DNA from: an uncultured Roseburia sp.
Lineage (GTDB): Bacteria > Bacillota > Clostridia > Lachnospirales > Lachnospiraceae
Length of the DNA: 5,721 bases
Direction: 5' to 3'
Assembly (NCBI GenBank): GCA_910577925.1
Contig: CAJTOI010000052.1
Location: 1 to 5,721 of the forward strand
The notes under the pieces were generated by a model, which saw only the letters and a program-made list of their open reading frames with translations, was not told where the DNA came from and ran no database searches. The position numbers and the translations under genes are program-made. Shown here one piece after another: positions 1 to 5,721 of this stretch (positions are counted from its first letter, which is position 1; each line of letters begins with the position of its first letter).

Positions 1-3000
1 GCGCTTTGAGGTTCTCGTCGCTGATGCTGTCGACGGATAAGTCGCCGGTCTGGATTTTGGCGATCCACTCGTAGGAGAGTCCGATTTGCTGCAGTCTGTC
101 CTGATAATATTTCGCCGCGGTTTCGTTGGCGCCAATTTCGGCCTCGATCTGCGCGAGGTAGGTTTTGTATGTTTCTCTTGCGCCGCTGACGCCGAAGGCG
201 CGGTCGAAGGCTTTTGCGAGTTTGTCTGTAAGCTTTGCCGCGGTTTCGAGCTTTTTGTCGATCCAGTTTAGGGTTTCTGCGGTTTCTTTGACCGGGGCAG
301 TGTCCGGGGCAGCGTCTTTTGCGCCGTTTGCGGCGCCTCCGGTCGGCTTGGGTGTGGGCGGCACATAAAACGGCTTGTTGGAAAGCTCGCCGAATTTCTG
401 CTGAATCGTTTTTGTATACTTGTCATAGTAGGCGTTTAATACGTCTTCTTCCGTGCCTCCATAGTGTTTTGCCAGACGTATATCGGATTCTATCTGCTGT
501 GCGGAAGCGGCGGTAAGCCCAAATGCGGTCGCGAGTTGTCCGAGTGCGGAAATTTTTTCCGAGACATCCAGCCCGGAGTCGGAAAAGATGCTTTCCTGAG
601 CGATCAGTTCAAACAGCGCTGCTTTTGCCGTGTCGGTAGCGCCTGATTCCAGTAATAATGCAGACACACATTTCATTGCGGAGGCGGCGCCCGTTTCTGT
701 TGCCCAGTTTAGCTCGTCAACGGCTGCTTTCTGCGCAAGTTTTTTGACGGTGAGCCGTTCCGTGATGATTTCTTCGGCGTTTGCGATTCCCTGCTGTTTT
801 AGCATCGCGGTTGCCGCCGCCTTTGTGGATTCGGTCACATTGTCTAATATATTTCTGCCGTTTGTATCCTCGGCCGAATTTATGTAAGCGGCTGCCAGAC
901 TGTCGAATGCGTTCTGACACGCCTGTATGTCATCGGGCGCATTTGAAATCTGTTTGATGAAATCTTCGTAGACTTTTCCCAGATTGCCGAAGGTCGTCTG
1001 GAAGGAGTCATTATTTAAAATCGCCGACCAGTCGAATTCACCTTTGTCCGAGATGTCTGTGTAGATATTTCCCAGTTGCCTCAGGCCGTCGGAGAGGGAC
1101 TCAATGGGAGAGAGAATGTCGGCCGCGGAGAGTTTCTCTGACGCCTGCCTTTGAACTTCTTTTATTTTTCTCAGCAATTCTGTCCAGGACAGAAGCGTAC
1201 CTTCTTTTACCTCGATCTGTTCCGCCGCAATCTGCAGTTTATCAAGTGTGAGTTCGCCGACGTTGTCGTCAAATTCGTCCATGAGTTTCTCTTTGACGTT
1301 GTTGATGAGAGGTTCTATGTCGTCAACTTTTGTCTGTAAAGAAACGGAAATCGGATGTTCTGCGCCAAAATACGCCTGAACTTTAGGAATAGCGTCTAAT
1401 AAATCGCCGGAATTTAAACTGCCGGAATATATATCAGCCAACGCTTTTGATACGCTTTCGTCATCGATATGACTGATCGCGAATAAAATATTGTTTTCAA
1501 ACCACGATGCGGCATCATCCCAGGAATCTATATTTGCCGGTAAACAATCCAATGAATCATATAAAAGCTGCTGGATGGCAGACCCTAATTCGGCATCTGC
1601 ATTCTTTAATTCCTGGAATGTTAATTCGTTGTTCAACCATGTATATAAATAAGATTGCATTTCGGCGTCTATGCCTTTTATTTTGCTTAATGCATTCTGA
1701 CCTGCGTCTTCACATTTGTTTGTCAGTTCCGCAAATGCCGTCTCAATATTCTCTTTCTGTATATTCGTCAGTGAAGAGAAATCATAGCCGGGTACCGTAT
1801 AGACAGCATCAAGTAAGCCCCTGCCTAAATCAAATTTCAGTGTTTTTCTGAAAAAATCCTCGGACTGCAGGTTGGCCGTACGCAATAATTTTTCATAGAT
1901 ACCTTCCATTGTCCGACTGTATTCCATACTGACTTCTTCGCCGTTTAACATGGCAGTCAACGCTTCTGTATAGAACTTCTTTTCGGAGTCCGCATGTTCC
2001 TTTTTCATGAACGCATTGCTTCTGTCAACCTGATACCCGGCCCAGATATCCGGCATACGATCTAGTATTTCTTGTTCCACAACCGCTTTCTGAACCGCTA
2101 ACAGACGATAAAGACTGGATGTGATTGCGTCTACGTTGCCGGATAAACCCAGTATTGCATTTCCGTTTTCATCATAATTTTTAGTCAGCGAAGGAAAAAG
2201 ATCGGACAGTTGGTTGTTTAATTCTAAAAACCTTTGGTATTTATCCGTGGACAGGCTTTTATTTGAATTTGTGAGCAGATCTACCCCCTGCGCCAATTGT
2301 GCATATTCCTTCGCGATTTCGTCCAAAGATGTCTCTTTTGTGACCATGGACGATTTGAGAGTTGAAATATCAGATTTTGCCTCTTTTGCTCTGCTGCTTA
2401 ACTCCTCAAGCGCCTGTGCCGCTTCCTCCGCTTTTTGTTTCTGACTTTCCATTGCAGCAGAAGCAATGCTCCATAAGGTAGACGCGGCCGCAAATACAAT
2501 GCTTGCTTTCTGCAACATAGACATCGCAGCCCATGTCGCTTTGACAGAAGCGGTCAGTCCTGTGAACGCACCCTTTAGCGTATGAACGGAACCTGCATTT
2601 GCCGTATTCGCCGCTGTATTCGCATTTGTGGCGGCGGTCAGGCCTAAGGTTTCTAATTTTTCTTTGGCTTGTTCTTCGTTGAGATTGTGTTTTATTAAAA
2701 TAGTTGTTCTATCATTTTCATTAAGTTGCTTTTGGGATAACAAAAGTTTCAAATTCTTTTCTGTCAGATTTTTTGTTGCTTTTCCAATTTCTTTTAAAGT
2801 CTTTTCCCGTAACGCATCATCCAATGGCAAATCTCTAACCTGCTGCAGTGCGTTCCCAAGCGTATGCATCTGTGTGATCGCACCGGCAACCGCGCCGCCG
2901 ACAGCAGTGATTCCGTTCCCGATTTTTACTGCCGCAACGGCGATCAGTCCGTGTCTCAGCAAATCGGTCTTAGTTACGAGATCCAACAGCGCCGTTCCCA

Positions 3001-4459
3001 AATCCGCCGTATGTGAGATCAGATCGCCGTTTATAAAGCTTGCATACGTCTCGACGAGCTTCGCCTGGAACTGATTTAAATGCGCTTTTGTGCTTTCCAG
3101 GTACACATCGTATTCTCTCTGCGCGGAACCCGCAGAAGCAAGACTTTTCTGTAAAAGTTCTTCCGCTTCCGCCATGTTGTTTAGCACGGCGCTGATACCT
3201 GAGGCGCTGTGTTTTCCCGCCAGAATATCGAACAATGCGCTCTGGTCGGTGTCCGACATATCCTGATACACGTTTGAGAGATCGCGGAAAATATCATACA
3301 TCGACCGGATTGTTTTGCCATCTTTTTCAAAAATATCGACGCCTGTTAATGATTGAATCGCTTTCTGATTCTCAAGCGCCGACATCACGCCCTCGATATC
3401 TTCGCCCGCTTCCGCCAACTCGGCAGACGCACCTCTGATTCGCAATGCACAGGTGCGGAGCGCGAGAGCAAGGGAATCGGCGTCCTGATATTCGCGGTTC
3501 GCGGAACTGAGTAATGCGAGGAACTCGTTCACATCCGTATTGGCGTCTGCAAGAACGGAGCCTGCAGCTTGTACGCCCCTGGCCAGTTCCGCAGATGAGA
3601 TTGCGGCGGTGTTGCCCAATTCATTGTACTTATCAATGAGCGCCTGCGCCTTATCAACGGCGTCCGTATATCCGTCTACCGCATCATAAGCCTGTATGCC
3701 GGAAAGAATCGCCTTTGCGGAATCGGACGCCGACATATGGCCGACATTCGCTAAAACGGTGCTTTTTTCCGTTAATTTTTCGCTTGTCGATAAATCATAT
3801 CCGGATCTGGAGAATTCTGTGGCGCCCTCGATTAACGCTTGCTGTGTGGTTGCCAGTTGCTGCGCTTTCCGGTTGCATTTATCGAGATAATCGGCATAAC
3901 CACTCCGATCGGACTCGTTCGTTGTTTTCATCAGATCGGCGTATGCTTTATCGAGGTCAATCGCTGTGGCAACCGCCTTTTTCATCTGCTCAAATGCAAT
4001 CATTACAATATTTGCAGACGAAAACAGGTCTTTTGCCCGCGACGTCAGATCCCTCCACCGGTTGCCGGTGCTTTTCGCGGCCAGATCGGAGGCTTTCATA
4101 TCATCTGTAAATGTCGCGAGTTCCGTCCTTACCTCCGTCAAATGCTCTTTGCCTGTAACGGACATTGCGCGTAATCCGATTTCAATATCCGCGATCGACT
4201 GCTGCAGTATCTGAATATTTTTCTGAATTTTATCTTTTGCCTCTTTATCTGTGTTTACCCCGACATTTACATACAGGTTATCCAATTCCTTGAACTGCCG
4301 TTTCAGTTCCCTGGATGCAAGTGCTGTCGATAACTTTGCCAATACTTTTACATACATTGTGTTGTCCAACGTTTTCAGGTCGTTATGAAGCGCCCTTTTT
4401 GATAACTGTTTATTTAACCGGGCAATCGTATTTAATACAAATTTGTCTGTGTTACTCAA
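1..4459 (-). CDS. Phage tail tape-measure protein, TP901 type (C-terminus outside window)
   Basis: One frame stays open from the TTG at 4459 to the window edge, 1486 codons without a stop. Tape-measure proteins set siphophage tail length and line the tail tube. The TP901-like core spans about residues 168-430, from DLDKAYADLMKTTNE to LAGKHSASGISAVLNN. A glycine/alanine-rich hydrophobic stretch lies near 505-529 and a membrane-segment-like stretch near 652-670 (ASIVFAAASTLWSIASAAM). This is followed at once by a charged coiled coil (671-700). Residues 564-605 hold three 14-residue repeats. A Pro/Ala/Gly linker lies near 1362-1394, and helical sequence follows to the edge. I see no peptidase or lysozyme motif in the visible part. 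The TTG start was chosen because AGGAGG lies 8 nt upstream. ATG 4480 and TTG 4465 are in the same frame but badly placed relative to it. The family call is from memory of sequence style; the exact subfamily is uncertain. Confidence 0.93.
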   Translation of the reverse strand, partial: MSNTDKFVLNTIARLNKQLSKRALHNDLKTLDNTMYVKVLAKLSTALASRELKRQFKELDNLYVNVGVNTDKEAKDKIQKNIQILQQSIADIEIGLRAMSVTGKEHLTEVRTELATFTDDMKASDLAAKSTGNRWRDLTSRAKDLFSSANIVMIAFEQMKKAVATAIDLDKAYADLMKTTNESDRSGYADYLDKCNRKAQQLATTQQALIEGATEFSRSGYDLSTSEKLTEKSTVLANVGHMSASDSAKAILSGIQAYDAVDGYTDAVDKAQALIDKYNELGNTAAISSAELARGVQAAGSVLADANTDVNEFLALLSSANREYQDADSLALALRTCALRIRGASAELAEAGEDIEGVMSALENQKAIQSLTGVDIFEKDGKTIRSMYDIFRDLSNVYQDMSDTDQSALFDILAGKHSASGISAVLNNMAEAEELLQKSLASAGSAQREYDVYLESTKAHLNQFQAKLVETYASFINGDLISHTADLGTALLDLVTKTDLLRHGLIAVAAVKIGNGITAVGGAVAGAITQMHTLGNALQQVRDLPLDDALREKTLKEIGKATKNLTEKNLKLLLSQKQLNENDRTTILIKHNLNEEQAKEKLETLGLTAATNANTAANTANAGSVHTLKGAFTGLTASVKATWAAMSMLQKASIVFAAASTLWSIASAAMESQKQKAEEAAQALEELSSRAKEAKSDISTLKSSMVTKETSLDEIAKEYAQLAQGVDLLTNSNKSLSTDKYQRFLELNNQLSDLFPSLTKNYDENGNAILGLSGNVDAITSSLYRLLAVQKAVVEQEILDRMPDIWAGYQVDRSNAFMKKEHADSEKKFYTEALTAMLNGEEVSMEYSRTMEGIYEKLLRTANLQSEDFFRKTLKFDLGRGLLDAVYTVPGYDFSSLTNIQKENIETAFAELTNKCEDAGQNALSKIKGIDAEMQSYLYTWLNNELTFQELKNADAELGSAIQQLLYDSLDCLPANIDSWDDAASWFENNILFAISHIDDESVSKALADIYSGSLNSGDLLDAIPKVQAYFGAEHPISVSLQTKVDDIEPLINNVKEKLMDEFDDNVGELTLDKLQIAAEQIEVKEGTLLSWTELLRKIKEVQRQASEKLSAADILSPIESLSDGLRQLGNIYTDISDKGEFDWSAILNNDSFQTTFGNLGKVYEDFIKQISNAPDDIQACQNAFDSLAAAYINSAEDTNGRNILDNVTESTKAAATAMLKQQGIANAEEIITERLTVKKLAQKAAVDELNWATETGAASAMKCVSALLLESGATDTAKAALFELIAQESIFSDSGLDVSEKISALGQLATAFGLTAASAQQIESDIRLAKHYGGTEEDVLNAYYDKYTKTIQQKFGELSNKPFYVPPTPKPTGGAANGAKDAAPDTAPVKETAETLNWIDKKLETAAKLTDKLAKAFDRAFGVSGARETYKTYLAQIEAEIGANETAAKYYQDRLQQIGLSYEWIAKIQTGDLSVDSISDENLKA

Positions 4460-4467
4460 AATCAATT

Positions 4468-4477
4468 CCTCCTTTTT
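4468..4477 (-). promoter_or_regulatory. Strong ribosome binding site deciding the TTG start of the tape-measure gene
   Basis: On the minus strand AAAAAGGAGG (core AGGAGG at 4473-4468) lies 8 nt before TTG 4459. The in-frame ATG at 4480 lies upstream of this site, and the in-frame TTG at 4465 is only 2 nt from it, so both are disfavoured. The nearest purine-rich stretch upstream of ATG 4480 (AGAGGA) is about 16 nt away and largely buried in the terminator hairpin. Confidence 0.8.
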
Positions 4478-4483
4478 CATATA

Positions 4484-4511
4484 CAAAAAAGACAGTTCCT
4501 CTGAACTGTCT
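4484..4511 (-). terminator. Intrinsic terminator between the zinc-ribbon unit and the tape-measure gene
   Basis: A perfect 9-bp stem (4511-4503 with 4498-4490) encloses a 4-nt loop and is followed on the minus strand by TTTTTTGTAT; the first T is also the last stem base. It starts 26 bp after the TAA that ends the zinc-ribbon frame. The plus-strand side lacks a comparable T-tract directly after the stem, so it is a minus-strand terminator. The stem is only moderately GC-rich (four G-C pairs), so partial read-through is plausible. It ends about 10 bp before the tape-measure ribosome binding site, which makes it an upstream barrier for that gene. Confidence 0.8.
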
Positions 4512-4537
4512 CTTCGTGTTTTATAGCGGTATTCTTT

Positions 4538-4879
4538 TTACCATTCGCTTCCGCAGGCATTGCAGTGCCATTGCTTATGTACTTTTCTGGACAATACGCC
4601 CCAGACGGCGACCGATACGACTTTCGATGTGGCTGAGATCTTTCTGATATTTGTCGATCGGCAGGTGGGACATCTGGGAATGTTGTTCTGCATCGCCATC
4701 TTTATCTCCATATCCTTCTTTTGTCTGGCGAGAATCCAGCTTTCCGGACACTTGGAAAAAATGTGGTTTTCCGTTTCGTTCCCACAGTGATGACATTTTG
4801 GATGATATTCGGGATCCATCAGTATGTAATTTCCGGTTCTTGCGATAGGATATGGCCCCCCCCTGCTATTTTCCTGCAT
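4538..4879 (-). CDS. Zinc-ribbon protein, 3' part (second half of a frame-split gene)
   Basis: This 113-codon frame has a C-terminal zinc ribbon: C70-P-T-C73, a 32-residue spacer with a hydrophobic VVSVAVWGVL stretch, then C106-N-A-C109-GSEW at the end. That arrangement is familiar from small uncharacterised Firmicutes phage proteins. An earlier pair, C29-H-H-C32, has no upstream CxxC partner in this frame. The missing pair (CTKC) lies in the overlapping frame that ends at 4819. The ATG at 4879 directly follows an in-frame TAA and has no Shine-Dalgarno sequence, so independent translation looks weak. The likely reading is that residues from Pro9 onward continue the upstream frame after a slip at the G8 run (4863-4856). 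The fused protein would be about 200 residues. Its function is unknown; metal binding is likely, and nucleic-acid or protein binding is possible. Confidence 0.75.
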   Translation of the reverse strand: MQENSRGGPYPIARTGNYILMDPEYHPKCHHCGNETENHIFSKCPESWILARQKKDMEIKMAMQNNIPRCPTCRSTNIRKISATSKVVSVAVWGVLSRKVHKQWHCNACGSEW

Positions 4880-5142
4880 TTAGTGCATACTCTGGTTATA
4901 TCACCCATATCATGTTCAGTTGGTTCTGTTATCTCATACCACCAGAAATCGATCTTATCCTCGTCAAATGAATCAAACGCGCCAAGTTCAACGTCGTCGC
5001 CAAAGCTGAGTTCTTCCTGATGTCCCATATCCCCGCCGCTTTCGCCAAACAAAGGTTCGCCGCACACCGGGCAGGATTCCATAGTTTTCGCCACTTCATA
5101 CGGATAGCTCGATCCGCATTTCTCGCATATAATTTTCGCCAT
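4819..5142 (-). CDS. Zinc-ribbon protein, 5' part (frame broken at a G8 run)
   Basis: This 107-codon frame begins with a zinc ribbon, C6-E-K-C9 and C24-P-V-C27. A strongly acidic linker (about residues 30-84, rich in D/E with an FWWYE patch) follows. A CxxC pair, C86-T-K-C89, comes just before the frame reaches eight G residues at codons 94-96. The last residues after the G run (HILSQEPEITY) look like out-of-frame read-through. One added G, or a -1 slip, joins it to the frame ending at 4538 and gives CTKC a CHHC partner 27 residues on. ATG 5142 is the only start available, because an in-frame TGA lies 30 nt upstream. The ribosome binding site is weak (AAAGG, 13 nt away). The gene lies about 65 nt downstream of the predicted transcription start of its own promoter. 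Its function is unrecognised. Confidence 0.75.
   Translation of the reverse strand: MAKIICEKCGSSYPYEVAKTMESCPVCGEPLFGESGGDMGHQEELSFGDDVELGAFDSFDEDKIDFWWYEITEPTEHDMGDITRVCTKCRKIAGGGHILSQEPEITY
4856..4863 (-). other. G8 homopolymer at the break between the two zinc-ribbon frames
   Basis: On the minus strand the sequence reads GCA followed by eight G and then CCATAT. The upstream frame reads GGG GGG GGC CAT; the downstream frame reads GGG GGG CCA. Nine or six G would fuse them. It could be a base-call or assembly error, a phase-variable tract, a transcriptional slippage site or a -1 ribosomal frameshift site. The sequence alone does not decide. Confidence 0.85.
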
Positions 5143-5199
5143 ACTGATTTGCCAGCCTTTCTGGTAGTTTCACTGCAAGCATCTATCAAATTACAGTTA

Positions 5200-5213
5200 T
5201 GTAGTTGACTACA
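5200..5213. promoter_or_regulatory. Perfect inverted repeat at the transcription start, candidate operator
   Basis: TGTAGTTGACTACA reads as a 6-bp inverted repeat around a 2-bp centre. It begins immediately downstream of the -10 box and spans the predicted +1, a classic position for a repressor-binding site. A neighbouring TACA (5192-5195), four bases before the TGTA half (5200-5203), may be an extra half-site. No regulator gene is in the window. Confidence 0.5.
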
Positions 5214-5242
5214 AGTATAGCACGCAGGTTTCTTCTTTTCAA
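5214..5242 (-). promoter_or_regulatory. Sigma-70/sigma-A promoter of the zinc-ribbon unit
   Basis: On the minus strand TTGAAA (5242-5237), a 17-bp spacer and TATACT (5219-5214) match the consensus at 4 of 6 and 5 of 6 bases with ideal spacing. The -10 is preceded by TG plus one base (TGCTATACT), an extended -10. The predicted start is near 5207, inside the inverted repeat at 5200-5213, giving a leader of about 65 nt before ATG 5142. It lies inside a late structural gene cluster, where independent promoters are unusual. Confidence 0.75.
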
Positions 5243-5290
5243 TAAGCGTTTTCATATGGAATGAGACTGCAGGCCGGCAGTTTTAAAGTG

Positions 5291-5318
5291 GGGGAGCAGG
5301 AGATCGATCCCGCTCCCC
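5291..5318 (-). terminator. GC-rich hairpin after the tail gene, possible weak terminator
   Basis: GGGGAGC (5291-5297) pairs with GCTCCCC (5312-5318), a perfect 7-bp GC-rich stem with a 14-nt loop that can form three more pairs past one mismatch. It lies about 40 bp downstream of the structural-gene stop. On the minus strand the following bases are CACTTTAAAA, a poor T-tract, so it may be a weak terminator or a transcript-stabilising stem rather than a full terminator. Confidence 0.4.
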
Positions 5319-5324
5319 GCAAAG

Positions 5325-5373
5325 GTTACTCCTCAATGAGGGCTTTTCGGTGATTTGTTACTCATCGATGAGG
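5325..5373. repeat. 17-bp imperfect direct repeat covering the 3' end of the tail gene
   Basis: GTTACTCCTCAATGAGG (5325-5341) and GTTACTCATCGATGAGG (5357-5373) match at 15 of 17 bases, start to start 32 bp apart. On the minus strand the 5357 copy contains the final codons and TAA of the structural gene (LIDE-stop). The 5325 copy would encode LIEE-stop but is in another frame, so the duplication is at DNA level. The 5361-5372 core CTCATCGATGAG is also a perfect 12-bp palindrome. Confidence 0.7.
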
Positions 5374-5721
5374 ATTAAGTCCAGGATGTTGTCGTCTTCG
5401 TCGGCGAGCAGATCCGCCGTGATGGTGATGCTGCCCGGGTCTCCGCTGCCTGAAAAGCTTAAAGACAGGTTGGACTGCGGCGCGACTTTGTAGGCGGTCA
5501 GCTTGTAGGGGAGCAGCGCGTCGTCTTCCGTTTTCATGACCGTATCGCCGTAGACGATAAAGTTTTTCGGAAAGCTCGTCGACTTGATGTTAATCCGCTC
5601 GATGCCGCCATTCACTTCTTTTATATAGTAGACGATGACTTTCGCGTTGCCGGTAAGGGGAGTCTCGAGCGTGACGGTCTTTCCGGAGACCGTGCATGGA
5701 AGCGCGGTTCCGCAGTCATTG
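5358..5721 (-). CDS. Phage structural protein, probably major tail protein (C-terminal part)
   Basis: The frame is open from the window edge (first whole codon at 5720) to TAA at 5358, giving the last 120 residues of a larger protein. The part beginning at GTG 5615 is only an internal piece, because coding sequence continues in frame above it. The visible sequence is beta-rich, alternating hydrophobic and polar residues (VSGKTVTLETPL, KVIVYYIKEV, FIVYGDT). It ends in a motif familiar from phage tail-tube proteins: SGDPGSITITADLLADEDD, then ILDLILIDE. Its place just ahead of the tape-measure gene fits a major tail protein, which polymerises into the tail tube. The assignment rests on sequence style and gene order. 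A different tail or capsid structural protein is possible. GC content is higher here than in the zinc-ribbon unit that follows. Confidence 0.7.
   Translation of the reverse strand, partial: NDCGTALPCTVSGKTVTLETPLTGNAKVIVYYIKEVNGGIERINIKSTSFPKNFIVYGDTVMKTEDDALLPYKLTAYKVAPQSNLSLSFSGSGDPGSITITADLLADEDDNILDLILIDE

Noticed and set aside
630..4214. Numerous plus-strand open frames, including 148 codons at 2628-3074 and 131 codons at 3715-4110
   Set aside because: All lie opposite the tape-measure gene. They are Ser/Cys/Phe-rich antisense shadows, overlap each other in different frames and lack domains or consistent ribosome binding sites.
4515..4545. Possible separate promoter for the tape-measure gene (TATAAA-like box before the terminator)
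   Set aside because: No acceptable -35 element lies 16-18 bp upstream, and a transcript from it would run into the terminator at 4511-4484.
4575..4796. Minus-strand 73-codon frame within the 3' zinc-ribbon part
   Set aside because: It is fully contained in the frame 4879-4538, lacks the cysteine pairs and has no ribosome binding site of its own.
4929..5255. Minus-strand 108-codon frame beginning MKTLIEKKK with a CYTC...C...C pattern
   Set aside because: Its start lies upstream of the predicted transcription start, the promoter -35 and -10 fall inside its first codons, it has no Shine-Dalgarno sequence, and most of it overlaps the better supported zinc-ribbon frame at 5142-4819. The Cys pattern is suggestive but probably chance.
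5266..5285. Short inverted repeat ACTGC...GCAGT followed by TTT on the plus strand
   Set aside because: Only 5 bp of stem and a T-tract interrupted by AAAG; no plus-strand gene ends here.

Overview
The window looks like part of the tail-gene region of a temperate siphophage-like prophage, or a related element, from a Gram-positive host, most likely Clostridia (gut or rumen type). The basis is the tape-measure protein style, the AGGAGG ribosome binding site with a TTG start, and small Cys-rich zinc-ribbon proteins typical of Firmicutes phages. The host is an inference. All credible genes are on the minus strand, so the biological order runs from high to low coordinates. The many plus-strand open frames are shadows of these genes.

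Layout in transcription order. (1) 5721-5358: the last 120 codons of a phage structural protein, probably the major tail (tube) protein. Its final codons are followed 32 bp later by a near-identical 17-bp repeat of its own end. (2) 5357-5143: a GC-rich hairpin (5291-5318), then a strong sigma-70 type promoter (TTGAAA, 17 bp, TATACT, with an extended -10 TG) and a perfect 14-bp inverted repeat at the predicted start of transcription. (3) 5142-4538: a zinc-ribbon protein whose frame is broken at a run of eight G (4863-4856). The two overlapping frames together make one protein of about 200 residues with three CxxC...CxxC zinc ribbons, the middle one split by the shift. (4) 4511-4484: an intrinsic terminator of perfect 9-bp stem and T6. 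(5) From 4459 down to the window edge: at least 1486 codons of a very large TP901-type tail tape-measure protein, with its C-terminus outside the window.

Tape-measure and tail-tube proteins normally come from one late operon. Between them this element carries a unit with its own promoter, possible operator and terminator, which is the architecture of a phage moron: a cargo gene expressed independently of the late operon, often in the lysogen. The tail-assembly chaperone genes usually found at this position are not recognisable. The terminator sits only 10 bp before the tape-measure ribosome binding site, with no room for a promoter, so tape-measure expression seems to need read-through or antitermination. 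The autonomous zinc-ribbon cassette, its homopolymer frameshift and the repeat scar next to it are the most interesting points.
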